This document shows, one piece after another, positions 18,295 to 26,793 of a stretch of DNA of 64,000 nt. How positions within the stretch are numbered: the stretch's first letter is position 1; each line of letters starts with the position of its first letter. Both the position numbers and the translations under genes were made by a program. The notes beneath the pieces were generated by a model, which had not been told where the DNA came from, ran no database searches, and saw nothing but the letters and a program-made list of their open reading frames with translations. The DNA comes from Clostridium neonatale (GTDB lineage: Bacteria; Bacillota; Clostridia; Clostridiales; Clostridiaceae), in assembly GCF_001458595.1 (NCBI RefSeq), contig NZ_LN890328.1, positions 2,515,855 to 2,579,854 of the forward strand. The letters are read 5' to 3'.

Positions 18295-18483
18295 TTATTT
18301 AAATTGATTTTGACTTTCATCATAATCATATCCTATAGTTTTTAGTTTTTCAATAATTTTATGTTTTTCAATATCAATATCATCGCAAAGAAGTTCAAGA
18401 GAACTGTAACTATCTCTTAGTTTAGTATTAACTAAGCTTAATAGTATATTTGGATCCATAGTATCTAGTGATTTATTTAGCAT
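18295..18483 (-). CDS. DUF4250-like small protein (62 aa)
   Basis: The sequence MDPNILLSLVNTKLRDSYSS then LELLCDDIDI and GYDYDESQNQF matches the small DUF4250 family common in Firmicutes, whose function is unknown. The start is put at the ATG at 18483, ten bases after AAAGGA; the ATG three codons upstream overlaps the ribosome site. Probably cytosolic; the helix-turn-helix-like spacing of LLSLVNTKLRD...ELLCDDIDI suggests a small helical bundle. Confidence 0.75.
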   Translation of the reverse strand: MLNKSLDTMDPNILLSLVNTKLRDSYSSLELLCDDIDIEKHKIIEKLKTIGYDYDESQNQFK

Positions 18484-18601
18484 AATTACCATTTCCTTTT
18501 CATCTAACTAAATTTATAATGATTATAATATCGTATAAATGCACTGATTTATCAGTTTTAATCTAACTTTATTATAACATAATTTTACATATAAATATCT
18601 A

Positions 18602-19474
18602 CTATTTTTCCTCTTCATCATAAATATCTAAAAACGAAAACTTTTGGTTTCCTTTTTGCCAGCCTAATATTCCATCCATACTAACATTCTCAGCTGCTTT
18701 GAAAATAGATTTTTCAACACCATCAAAATTTTCTTTTAATTTTTCAATTAAATCTTTTATTTCATACCTTTTATTTCCTACTCTTTCTGCTGCAACCATA
18801 CATGCACAATTTAATGGCCATATTCCACTATTATTTATAAATCTTTTTATATATTTTTCCTCTATATAATACATAGGCCTAATTAACTCTAGATTCTCAA
18901 AGTTTTTTGATTTTAATTTTGGAAGCATTGTCTTAAAATTGCCTGCATATAGTATATTTAACATTGTAGTTTCTATAACATCATTATAATGATGTCCCAA
19001 TGCTAGCTTATTACACCCAAATTCTTGTGCTTTTGCATATAAAGAACCTCTTCTCATTCTCGCACATAAATAGCATGGGTAATCTTTTGCCATTTTATCT
19101 ACTACATCAAAGATTCCTGAATCATACATATGTATTGGGATGTTTAAATACTCACAATTTTCTATTAATAATTTTTTTATATCTGGATGATATCCAGGGT
19201 CCATAGCTAGAAAGACTACTTCAAACTTTATTTGACTATGTCTTTGAAGTTCTTGAAATAATTTTGCCATAAGTATACTATCTTTTCCACCAGAGATTCC
19301 AACGGCAATTTTATCCCCCTCTTCAATTAATTGATAATCTTTAATTGCTTTAATAAATTTTGACCAAATATGTTTTCTATATGTCTTTACTATACTTCTT
19401 TCTATATCTTTTAGTGGCTTTTTATCACTATCTGGTATTATTCTTTCACAGCCTTTGCCTGCAATTGTACTCAA
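18602..19474 (-). CDS. ttcA: TtcA-like tRNA 2-thiocytidine synthetase family protein
   Basis: PP-loop ATPase with SGGKDS (about residues 60-65), the CxxC pair in YPCYLCARMRRGS (about 134-146), LGHHYNDVIETTMLN (about 158-172) and a third cysteine region PLNCACM (about 223-229). TtcA enzymes bind a [4Fe-4S] cluster through these cysteines and thiolate C32 of tRNA. Translation starts at TTG with GAGGTG seven bases upstream. The 290-residue length fits. A relative acting on another substrate is possible because the family is broad. Confidence 0.82.
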   Translation of the reverse strand: MSTIAGKGCERIIPDSDKKPLKDIERSIVKTYRKHIWSKFIKAIKDYQLIEEGDKIAVGISGGKDSILMAKLFQELQRHSQIKFEVVFLAMDPGYHPDIKKLLIENCEYLNIPIHMYDSGIFDVVDKMAKDYPCYLCARMRRGSLYAKAQEFGCNKLALGHHYNDVIETTMLNILYAGNFKTMLPKLKSKNFENLELIRPMYYIEEKYIKRFINNSGIWPLNCACMVAAERVGNKRYEIKDLIEKLKENFDGVEKSIFKAAENVSMDGILGWQKGNQKFSFLDIYDEEEK

Positions 19475-19507
19475 TTTATTTCACCTCATTAATATTTAAA
19501 TATTTAA

Positions 19508-19548
19508 TATTTTAATATTTTAATATTTTAATATTTTAATATTTAAAA
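19508..19548. repeat. Octanucleotide tandem repeat upstream of ttcA
   Basis: The unit ATTTTAAT is repeated about five times head to tail, between the ttcA ribosome site and its presumed promoter region. Such arrays can change length by slippage. Confidence 0.6.
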
Positions 19549-19634
19549 TTTATATTCTATATTATCATCTTAATTTTCAATCATCAATACTTAACTGTCA
19601 ACTATTTTAATATATTCCTAATAAAAAAAGTATT

Positions 19635-19970
19635 CAATATAAATAAGGGACGTAAAATCAAAGTTTAGTGGATAATAACCGAAATTCAATATATGATAGG
19701 CTGGATTGTAGGGAAATGCTTAAGATTTTATATTCATATATTTATAAAATTATATATTTTAAAAAATGATAAAATATTAACTTTTTAAATCTTTAACATG
19801 TATAAATAACTATTCCGTAATTTAAAAATGTATTTATTTACAACAATAATAATGTGGTCCTACGAGTTTAGCTGAAACAAAGAAATAAAGCTCTTATGTT
19901 GGCGGTGTCTTGAATTCGAAAATGAAGGTGTAGAATTTTTACATTAATGATTGTTCCAAAATTGTTTGTC
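19635..19970. mobile_element. Truncated, inverted copy B of the 9231-9883 element
   Basis: From 19635 the sequence CAATATAAATAAGGGACGT... through AACCGAAATTCAATATATGA reproduces the right end of element A in the opposite orientation. The core (about 19750-19850) matches 9370-9500 on the other strand, and AAGAAATAAAGCTCTTATG (from 19880) matches the left hairpin arm of A. The outer left-end repeat is lost; TGTTCCAAAATTGTTTGTC (19952-19970) also occurs in the long hairpin of A. It is therefore a broken relic. Confidence 0.65.
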
Positions 19971-20120
19971 CAAGGCATATAATGCTTGGTGAGGTACGAG
20001 CCTAGCAGTATAGCCCATCTTCATCTACTGATGAAGATGTTTCCTTTATTTAAGATCCTAATTGCAGCATAGCTGCTCTTTTTATTTAAGATCCTAATTG
20101 CAGCATAGCTGCTCTTTTTA
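19971..20120 (+). ncRNA. Candidate small RNA or hairpin array with duplicated terminators
   Basis: A possible -10 TATAAT (19978-19983) is followed by a hairpin CATCTTCATC-TACT-GATGAAGATG (20016-20039) and then two exact tandem 36-bp units (20045-20080, 20081-20116), each holding GCAGC-ATA-GCTGC followed by TCTTTTTAT, a terminator-like stem. There is no frame of note. It could be an sRNA with repeated terminators or simply a terminator cassette left by the adjacent element. Confidence 0.3.
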
Positions 20121-20242
20121 TATGTGTATATCTTATTATTTTCTTATTTTTATATAAATATAATGTTAAAGTACTATCATTTTTTATATTTGTATTTATA
20201 ATTATTTTTATATAGATATTTAAACTTAAGGAAGGTATTTTT

Positions 20243-20452
20243 ATGAATTCAGATAAAAAGTTATATAAGGACTCTTCTAGAAAAAAAATTTGTGGTGTTT
20301 TAGCTGGAATTTCAGACTACATCAATGCAGATGTTACACTTGTAAGAATTCTTTTTGCATTATTAACAATATTATTTCAGCCTTGCATAATAATTTATAT
20401 TATTTTTGCCTTTATAATGCCCGACAAAAAGGACATTTATGATAATTATTAA
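20243..20452 (+). CDS. PspC-domain membrane protein (69 aa)
   Basis: The N-terminal KLYKDSSRKKICGVLAGIS is the PspC signature, followed by ADVTLVRILFALLTI and one to two membrane helices ending at MPDKK. The size is typical of stand-alone PspC proteins of Firmicutes, which are membrane-stress associated by analogy with phage-shock protein C. AAGGAAGG precedes the ATG. It has no Psp partner genes here, so the physiological role is uncertain. Confidence 0.88.
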   Translation: MNSDKKLYKDSSRKKICGVLAGISDYINADVTLVRILFALLTILFQPCIIIYIIFAFIMPDKKDIYDNY

Positions 20453-20651
20453 TAATTAAAATTTTTATTAAATCATATAATTTTTTACAATAGTTCGATA
20501 TTTTTTTAACAATAAATATTGAATATTTCTTATCACATGGTAAAATATTATTTGTCGGTATTTCAATATTGAAAACTGAACGGAAATTAAACACTGTTTT
20601 TTCCGAATTATATCCATAATATTAAAGGAATAAGAACGGAGGTATTATACC

Positions 20652-21242
20652 ATGGAAAGAAATGATTTTAAAACTAACTTTTCTGTCAGACAGATAACTA
20701 TGGTTGGAATGTTATCTGCTATATCAATTTTTTTAGGTCTTACAGGCCTTGGATTTATACCAATTCCACCTGTTAAAGCAACTATTATGCACATTCCAGT
20801 GATTATAGGAGCAATTATTGAAGGCCCTGTTGTTGGTGCTTTAGTCGGACTAGTCTTTGGTTTGTTTTCAATGTACCAAGCATTCACCGCTCCACTACCA
20901 ACATCATTTATTTTTTGGAATCCAATAATAGCTATAGTTCCTAGAGTATTAATTGGAATTGTATCATATTATGTTTATAGTTTATTAAAGAAAAAAATCA
21001 AAAATGAAAGCATAAATGTGGGTATTTCTGCAGTATTAGGAACCCTTACAAATACAATAGGCGTAATGGGATTGACTTATCTTATATATTTAGAAAGATA
21101 TGCTGATGCTCTTGGTATAAGTAAAGAAGTAGCCACTACAGGTATCTTAACTGTGATTGGGCTTAATGGTTCAATTGAAGCAATTGTTAGTGCTGTTATT
21201 TCTATTGCAGTAGTATTAACATTATTTAAAATCAGAAAATAA
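20652..21242 (+). CDS. ECF transporter S component
   Basis: Substrate-specific membrane subunit (196 aa, about six helices) that works with a shared energising EcfT-A-A' module, not encoded here. Characteristic segments are TMVGMLSAISIFLGLTGLG, ATIMHIPVIIGAIIEGP and GALVGLVFGLFS. AACGGAGG precedes the ATG. The gene directly downstream is a DmpA/ThnT-type amidase, a family that includes beta-alanyl and pantetheine hydrolases, so a pantothenate-like or beta-amino compound is a reasonable guess; the sequence itself does not name the vitamin. Confidence 0.82.
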   Translation: MERNDFKTNFSVRQITMVGMLSAISIFLGLTGLGFIPIPPVKATIMHIPVIIGAIIEGPVVGALVGLVFGLFSMYQAFTAPLPTSFIFWNPIIAIVPRVLIGIVSYYVYSLLKKKIKNESINVGISAVLGTLTNTIGVMGLTYLIYLERYADALGISKEVATTGILTVIGLNGSIEAIVSAVISIAVVLTLFKIRK

Positions 21243-21344
21243 ATAACAATAATATATTTATATAAACCTAAATGCACAATAACATATTTGTTGTTTGTGC
21301 ATTTAATTTATTCAAATTTATTTATGTCTTTTGGAGGATAATTT

Positions 21345-22310
21345 ATGAAAGAAATTCGATTTTGCGATATAGAAGATATAAAACTTGGCCACTGTCATAA
21401 TGAAAAAGGAGGAACTGGCTGTTCTGTTGTTATATGTGAAAAAGGTGCAACGGGCGGTGTAGATGTTCGTGGTGGTTCACCTGGTACTCGTGAAACTGAT
21501 CTGCTTAATCCATCTGAGATGGTTGATAAAATTAATGCTGTTATGTTATCAGGGGGAAGTGCATTTGGACTAGATGCTGCTAGCGGGGTAATGGAATATT
21601 TAGAAAATAAAAATGTTGGATTTGATGTTACAGTTACTAAAGTACCTATAGTTTGCCAGGCAGTATTATTTGATTTGCCTTTTGGTGACTATAAAATAAG
21701 ACCTAATAAAGCAATGGGAATTGAAGCCTGCCAAAACTCTGAAACATATAATGATGATATTAATGGAAATATCGGTGCTGGATTTGGTGCCACAGTAGGT
21801 AAATTCCTTGGGCTTGATTACGCTATGAAAGGCGGTCTTGGAACTTATGCAGTGCAAGTTGGTGGCCTTAAAGTTGGTGCAATTGTTGCGGTTAACTGTT
21901 TAGGTGATGTAATTGATCCATCTAACTCAAATATTATTGCAGGTGCATATGATCGTGAAAAAAATAACTTTTTAAATACAGAAAAATTAATAATTAATAG
22001 CATCGAAAATCCTAAGAACCCATTTAAAGGAAATACAACAATTGGAATTATAGTTACAAATGCTGACTTTGATAAAGCACAAGCTACTAAAGTTGCTTCT
22101 ATGGCTCATAATGGATATGCACGCACTATGAGACCTGCTCATACAATGTTTGATGGAGATACAATTTTTACAATGTGCACAAATAAAGTTAAATCAGATG
22201 TTACAACAGTTGGAATGATTGCAGCTCAAGTTATGGAGAAAGCCATATTAAGAGGAGTAAAATCTGCAAAAGGTATGTTTAATATTCCAAGTTACTCTGA
22301 AACGGAATAA
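21345..22310 (+). CDS. P1-family (S58) autoprocessing aminopeptidase, DmpA/ThnT type
   Basis: N-terminal-nucleophile hydrolase that cuts itself into two chains. The early GGVDVRGGSPGTRETDLL and MLSGGSAFGLDAASGVM blocks are family hallmarks. The processing site is GNTTIGIIVTNA, with scission expected between Asn230 and Thr231, making threonine the nucleophile as in the pantetheine hydrolase ThnT rather than serine as in DmpA and BapA. A cytosolic protein of 321 residues; GGAGG before the ATG. It follows the ECF S component after 102 bases, without an obvious terminator between them, so co-expression is likely. Confidence 0.88.
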   Translation: MKEIRFCDIEDIKLGHCHNEKGGTGCSVVICEKGATGGVDVRGGSPGTRETDLLNPSEMVDKINAVMLSGGSAFGLDAASGVMEYLENKNVGFDVTVTKVPIVCQAVLFDLPFGDYKIRPNKAMGIEACQNSETYNDDINGNIGAGFGATVGKFLGLDYAMKGGLGTYAVQVGGLKVGAIVAVNCLGDVIDPSNSNIIAGAYDREKNNFLNTEKLIINSIENPKNPFKGNTTIGIIVTNADFDKAQATKVASMAHNGYARTMRPAHTMFDGDTIFTMCTNKVKSDVTTVGMIAAQVMEKAILRGVKSAKGMFNIPSYSETE

Positions 22311-22339
22311 TTTTACAAATTGAAAGTACATATTAAATT

Positions 22340-22384
22340 AAAGGGCTATGTCCAATTGTTAAAATTAGACATAGCCATTTTTCA
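22340..22384. terminator. Terminator after the P1 peptidase
   Basis: GGCTATGTC-AAT ... ATT-GACATAGCC with ATTTTTCATT after it on the plus strand, just before the convergent lipoprotein stop at 22397. The A-rich left side may also serve the minus strand. Confidence 0.75.
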
Positions 22385-22396
22385 TTCAATTAATCT

Positions 22397-23356
22397 CTAA
22401 GCTGCTGTTTTTGTTGTAGTAGTTACATTATCATCTTCCATCAATTTTAAATATTCTTCTTCTGTTAACTTAACAGAACTAGTTGGAATAGTGATTTCTT
22501 TTGCATCAGATTTAGTACTTTTTCCCTTAACTGTTATATCCATCTTTCCAAAATCTTTTAATTGGATAGCCATCTTAATATCCTGAGTATAAGTATTATC
22601 ACTAAACACTTCTTTTAAACTTATATTAGATCCTGCTATCATTGTTTTTAATTCTTGGATTTCTGAATTTATATTTTTATCATTCATTATAGATTTAAAT
22701 TGAGCTATTTCTTCTGAAGTTAATCCTATTTTAAACTCAGAATTAATATTCTCTATATTACTAGCTGAAGCTTTTATTGCTTTTACAAGTAAATCCACCA
22801 TTTCATTAGAATTTAAACTCATTGTAAATTCTCTTCCATTTTGAGCATAAGGTAAATCTATGTCTGCATCTCCAAATACAGTTTTCCCCAATTTCAATAC
22901 TGCTTCTGGATCTGATATTATTTTTTGAAGAGTTGCTACATCTATCCCTGAATCAATGCCTATATATTCAGCATTAATTTTAGCTAATTTTTCTGGTACC
23001 TTTTCTCCTGACATAGTGTATATGCCTTCAAAATAACTTTTATTTATATAGCTTACTCCATTATCAACATACACTTTTATATCTGGAAGTTTAAATAAAC
23101 CTGATGGATCATTAAATTTAACCTCTGCAAATGATTTATCTCCTGAAGTATATCCAGTTCCAGTAAATGAAATATTTAATTTTTGTCCTTGTACATCAAT
23201 AGCTACATTCCCATTAGTCTCAGTTGAAGTAGCAGTCCACTGTGAAGCCTTAGCCAATTCCTTTGTATAATTTGTTGTTGCTGCACTACACCCTGTAAGA
23301 GTTGCTATTCCTAAAGTAGCAGTCATAAATAAAGCTAATGTCTTTTTTAATTTCAT
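22397..23356 (-). CDS. Lipoprotein of unknown function (319 aa)
   Basis: The N-terminus has a lipoprotein signal peptide with lipobox LTGC (cysteine at about residue 23), so the mature protein is anchored on the outer face of the membrane. The mature part is rich in Lys, Ser, Asp and beta-type alternation, with paired segments KLNISFTGTGYTSG and KMAIQLKDFGKMDITVKG that suggest a repeated beta-sheet fold. No catalytic motif. The N-terminal third resembles the DUF6612-like outer lipoproteins in general style, but I do not claim membership. Expressed from a promoter covered by a 41-bp palindrome. Confidence 0.75.
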   Translation of the reverse strand: MKLKKTLALFMTATLGIATLTGCSAATTNYTKELAKASQWTATSTETNGNVAIDVQGQKLNISFTGTGYTSGDKSFAEVKFNDPSGLFKLPDIKVYVDNGVSYINKSYFEGIYTMSGEKVPEKLAKINAEYIGIDSGIDVATLQKIISDPEAVLKLGKTVFGDADIDLPYAQNGREFTMSLNSNEMVDLLVKAIKASASNIENINSEFKIGLTSEEIAQFKSIMNDKNINSEIQELKTMIAGSNISLKEVFSDNTYTQDIKMAIQLKDFGKMDITVKGKSTKSDAKEITIPTSSVKLTEEEYLKLMEDDNVTTTTKTAA

Positions 23357-23370
23357 ATCTCTTCCCCCTT

Positions 23371-23414
23371 AATTTAGATATACTATTTTAATAAAATAGT
23401 ATATCTAAATTATA
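23371..23414 (-). promoter_or_regulatory. 41-bp perfect palindrome over the lipoprotein promoter
   Basis: Two 20-base arms (23371-23390 and 23392-23411) are exact inverted copies around one A. On the minus strand the arm begins inside the -10 TATAAT (23409-23414), so the palindrome spans the likely start of transcription and ends just before the ribosome site. It can be a repressor operator on DNA or a long 5' hairpin in RNA. Confidence 0.6.
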
Positions 23415-23512
23415 CCTAATTTTTTTCCATAAATGTGTTTTATTATCTTAAATTATTCTTAATTTTGTATTACTCTTTCTTCATAATCCAAATTATAATA
23501 TTTATCTTAATA

Positions 23513-24061
23513 TTAAAGAACTAATGCATATATATACGAATCAATACATTCTCCGCTAACTATATGATATGAGTACTTTTTTAGGAGTCCTTCTTCATTA
23601 AACTTTAACTTATCCAAAAGTCTTTTAGATGCTTCATTGTCTTTAAATACTATAGACTGAATTCTTTCTAAATCAAATTCTCTAATTACTATAGGTAATA
23701 ATTTATCCAAAGCTTCATACATTAATCCTTTTCTCCAATATGCTTCGCATATCTCATATCCTAAATCAGCTCTTTTTCCAATAAACTCTGAAAAAATTAT
23801 AGTTCCAATCATTTTATCATTACTCTTATTGACTATTGCAAAAGGAAGTATCCAATTTTCTTCATATCCTTTTCTCCAAGTATATATATATTCTTCTGCT
23901 TCTTCTAAACTTTTAGGACCATTCCAATCAAGATATTTGCATATATTTTCGCTAGTATAATACTCAAAGAAATCTTTTGCATCCTTTGCTTGTATTTCTC
24001 TTAATATTAAATTTTTTGTTTCTATTTTTTGAATTTTATTAAATATTTTTTTCAACTTCAC
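23513..24061 (-). CDS. GNAT N-acetyltransferase (RimJ/RimL-like)
   Basis: A 182-residue acetyl-CoA-dependent transferase. The N-terminal TKNLILREIQAKDAKDFFEY, the acetyl-CoA loop region LGYEICEAYWRKGLMYEA (about 105-122) and the C-terminal NEASKRLLDKLKFNEEG are typical of ribosomal-protein or small-molecule N-acetyltransferases. Initiation is at GTG (24061) or the in-frame TTG two codons later; GGGGGA lies close upstream, which favours the TTG slightly. Substrate unknown. Confidence 0.85.
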   Translation of the reverse strand: MKLKKIFNKIQKIETKNLILREIQAKDAKDFFEYYTSENICKYLDWNGPKSLEEAEEYIYTWRKGYEENWILPFAIVNKSNDKMIGTIIFSEFIGKRADLGYEICEAYWRKGLMYEALDKLLPIVIREFDLERIQSIVFKDNEASKRLLDKLKFNEEGLLKKYSYHIVSGECIDSYIYALVL

Positions 24062-24197
24062 AGTCCCCCTATTTTTATCATCCTTAAGGTAATTTCTACC
24101 ACAATTGTACTATTGTTATTTATATTCTTCTATTATTATATTTATATATTACTATATTTTTATAAATATCATTAATTTCTGTATATTTAATGAAATA

Positions 24198-24252
24198 TCA
24201 TAAAAAAAATCAAACCTTTCTATGCAATAATTTAGGCTTAGAAAGGTTTGAT
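24198..24252 (-). terminator. Terminator of tcyP
   Basis: A perfect 13-bp stem TCAAACCTTTCTA / TAGAAAGGTTTGA with a 16-base loop, followed on the minus strand by an eight-T run. Confidence 0.85.
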
Positions 24253-24270
24253 ATCTAATTAATTGTTTAT

Positions 24271-25650
24271 TTATTTTTCTTTATTAAATACATCTTTATC
24301 TATTTCATTAAGACTTTTTCCTACTATAACAGCTGTTGTCATAGTTCCATTAACATTTAACATTGTACGTCCCATATCTAAAATCGGATCAATAGCAAGT
24401 ATTCCTCCTGCTAATGGGAAATATGTTCCCATGCCCATTCCTGAAATAACAACTGATACAGACATAGTAGCTGTCCCTGGAAGACCTGCTATTCCAAGCG
24501 AACTTATCACTATAATAACTAGTAACATACCATAAAAACTTATGTCCATAGGTGTACCACTCATATTTGCTAAAGTAATTGCCATCAGTGAAGGATATAT
24601 AGCTGCACATCCATTCATCCCCATATTAGAACCTAAACTTCCTATAAAACTTGCAACGCCTTCTTCAAGTCCTATATTTTTATTTAGTGTCTCGATTGTA
24701 ACTGGCAATGTTCCTAAACTAGAACGTGAAGTAAATGCTAAAATTAATGGTTCTAAAACATTCTTCACATACCTAATAGGATTTAAACCACTTAATGCAA
24801 TTAAAATAAGATGAACTATAAACACCACAATTATACTTACATATAGAGCTACTATAAATTTTCCAACACTTAATATAGCTGATAATCCTCTTGATGCAAT
24901 TGTATTAGCAAGCAATGCAATTACTGCATATGGCATAAACTTTATTACTGTCATTGCTACACTTGTAATGATCTTATAAGAACCTTCAATCAAATCAACA
25001 ACAGGCTTTATTACATCTGAATATTTTTTAGTTAATCTCTTAATCGCTACTCCAATAAATCCTGCAAATATTACTACTCCAACTATATTGGCATCTGCCA
25101 TAGCTTTTATTGGATTAGATGGTAATAAACCTCTAAGAGTATCAACAATAGGTTCTATTTCTTTCATTTCAGCAGCATTTTGTATAACAACTGCATCTGT
25201 ACCAAGCTTAAATAAATTTCCCATAATAATACCAATTATTGCTGAAATAGTGGTTGTACCAAGTAATGTTAATATTGATCGCGATGTCAATTTACTCAAA
25301 TTTTGGTTAGCTTTCATATTAGTTATTACTCTTATTATTGATAAAAATACTAAAGGTACAACAAGCATTTTTAATAAATCCATAAAGCCATAGCCGACTA
25401 AACCATACCACTTAGTAGTTTCAGTTATCCATGCAATATTTGCAGTATCTTCTGGTAATCCAGCCACTATCTGAATTATTATTCCGAGAACCAATCCTGT
25501 TATAGTTGCAAAAATCATACGCTTAGAAAAGTTGATTTTTTTCTTTTCCATAGCTCTAATAATAAAAAAGATTCCAATTAAGATTGCTATAAATAATATA
25601 GGCATAAAACTAGTTATCATAAGAAAATCTTTTAAAAATGTATTGTTCAT
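24271..25650 (-). CDS. tcyP: L-cystine symporter, DAACS family (TcyP-like)
   Basis: Sodium- or proton-coupled importer of cystine, 459 residues with about eight to ten membrane spans. Family motifs: LLKMLVVPLVFLSII (about 93-107), the re-entrant serine-rich loop AFTSRSSLGTLPVT (about 305-318), NMGMNGCAAIYPSL (about 344-357) and the late DMGRTMLNVNGT (about 428-439). The pattern FTSRSSLGTLP and the length fit TcyP rather than the aspartate carriers GltP/GltT. GGAGAAG precedes the ATG; own terminator. Supplies cysteine sulphur. Confidence 0.9.
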   Translation of the reverse strand: MNNTFLKDFLMITSFMPILFIAILIGIFFIIRAMEKKKINFSKRMIFATITGLVLGIIIQIVAGLPEDTANIAWITETTKWYGLVGYGFMDLLKMLVVPLVFLSIIRVITNMKANQNLSKLTSRSILTLLGTTTISAIIGIIMGNLFKLGTDAVVIQNAAEMKEIEPIVDTLRGLLPSNPIKAMADANIVGVVIFAGFIGVAIKRLTKKYSDVIKPVVDLIEGSYKIITSVAMTVIKFMPYAVIALLANTIASRGLSAILSVGKFIVALYVSIIVVFIVHLILIALSGLNPIRYVKNVLEPLILAFTSRSSLGTLPVTIETLNKNIGLEEGVASFIGSLGSNMGMNGCAAIYPSLMAITLANMSGTPMDISFYGMLLVIIVISSLGIAGLPGTATMSVSVVISGMGMGTYFPLAGGILAIDPILDMGRTMLNVNGTMTTAVIVGKSLNEIDKDVFNKEK

Positions 25651-25760
25651 TTTTCTTCTCCTCTTTTGTCGAATTCCTATCTTTTTACTATGAATTATAT
25701 AATATCAGTTATACTTATATTATGTCAACTATATCTTGTTATATACTATCAAAAATAAAA

Positions 25761-25797
25761 AGAACATAGAATTTTTTATTAACTAATTCTATGTTCT
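25761..25797 (-). terminator. Terminator of the AstE-like gene pair
   Basis: Perfect 13-bp stem AGAACATAGAATT / AATTCTATGTTCT, followed on the minus strand by TTTTATTTTTG, 60 bases after the stop at 25858. Confidence 0.8.
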
Positions 25798-25857
25798 AAT
25801 CTAAATAAATTTCAAATATATTTTTATTCTGTTTATAACATTTATACAAATATAATC

Positions 25858-26793
25858 TTACTGATGTAATCTTCTAATAATTTTATAGGCCACAACATTT
25901 TCCATAATCATCGGAGATGTATGCGCAAAGAATATTATTCCATCAGTTGGTGATATTATTTGAGATATTACTTCCCCTTCATATGGATGAATTATTTCTC
26001 CAATAACATCTCCTCTTTCAACACTATCACCAGGCTTCCTTAATCTTCTATATATTCCTGATGCTGATGTTTTTAAAGAAAATAAATCTTCTTCTTGAAG
26101 TACACTTGCTATATATCCACTATGGCTGTTATATTTTATTACTCCCATTCGTGTTAAAAATCTCAGTACAGCAACAACCGCATGCTTTGCTGATTCTTCA
26201 TCAATCTGATCTGTAGCATTTGTATATAGTGAAAATGCATTTGTATTCCATAACTGCCAGTTATAATTTAATGTCATGGTATCATATGGTCTCGGCTTTC
26301 TAACAACAACATATTGAAGTCCAAATAAATTAGCAAGACTAGGACTGTGATGTCCTGTTTCCATCATTCTTATATGTGGGATAAAATCTCCTGGCATATA
26401 AAAACTTGTGAATTGTATTCCATATGTATATCCTTGAACTTTTTCAAATACACCATTTGCAATTCTTTCAGTGGTTTCTCCATTTTTTTCGCCAGGAAAC
26501 ATTCTATTGATGTCTGTATTATCCATTGCCCAAAATCTTTTTCCAATATTAATTGAATGAGGATTAACACAAGGTATAATTAAAATTTCACAATTCTTTG
26601 TTATTGAATTTTTCTTTTCAAGTTTTGTTAGTGTCTTTATTAGTTGAGAGCACGTATATAGCTGTTGTATTTCATTTCCCCTAATGGCACCAACAATACA
26701 TGCTGTTTTTTCTCCTTTTCCAAAGCTATATCCAGTTATTCTCATATCATCCCTATAAGGAGATTTTAACGTATAGATAACTTCTTTCTTCAT
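25858..26793 (-). CDS. AstE/ASPA-like protein with lost zinc ligands (311 aa)
   Basis: Homologous along its length to the upstream gene, but the zinc site is changed. Where the family has GxHGDE this protein reads GAIRGNE (about 34-40): His is Arg while Glu remains. Where the second histidine should be (DLHAS in the partner) it reads GIQFTSF. The NPHSINIGKRFWAMDNTDINRMFPG-type loop with its Asn and Arg is preserved, as is the C-terminal barrel-sandwich domain (GDVIGEIIHPYEGEV). So substrate binding may persist but metal catalysis is doubtful. Its ATG overlaps the stop of its partner by one base, implying equal expression and possibly a heteromer. Confidence 0.8.
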   Translation of the reverse strand: MKKEVIYTLKSPYRDDMRITGYSFGKGEKTACIVGAIRGNEIQQLYTCSQLIKTLTKLEKKNSITKNCEILIIPCVNPHSINIGKRFWAMDNTDINRMFPGEKNGETTERIANGVFEKVQGYTYGIQFTSFYMPGDFIPHIRMMETGHHSPSLANLFGLQYVVVRKPRPYDTMTLNYNWQLWNTNAFSLYTNATDQIDEESAKHAVVAVLRFLTRMGVIKYNSHSGYIASVLQEEDLFSLKTSASGIYRRLRKPGDSVERGDVIGEIIHPYEGEVISQIISPTDGIIFFAHTSPMIMENVVAYKIIRRLHQ

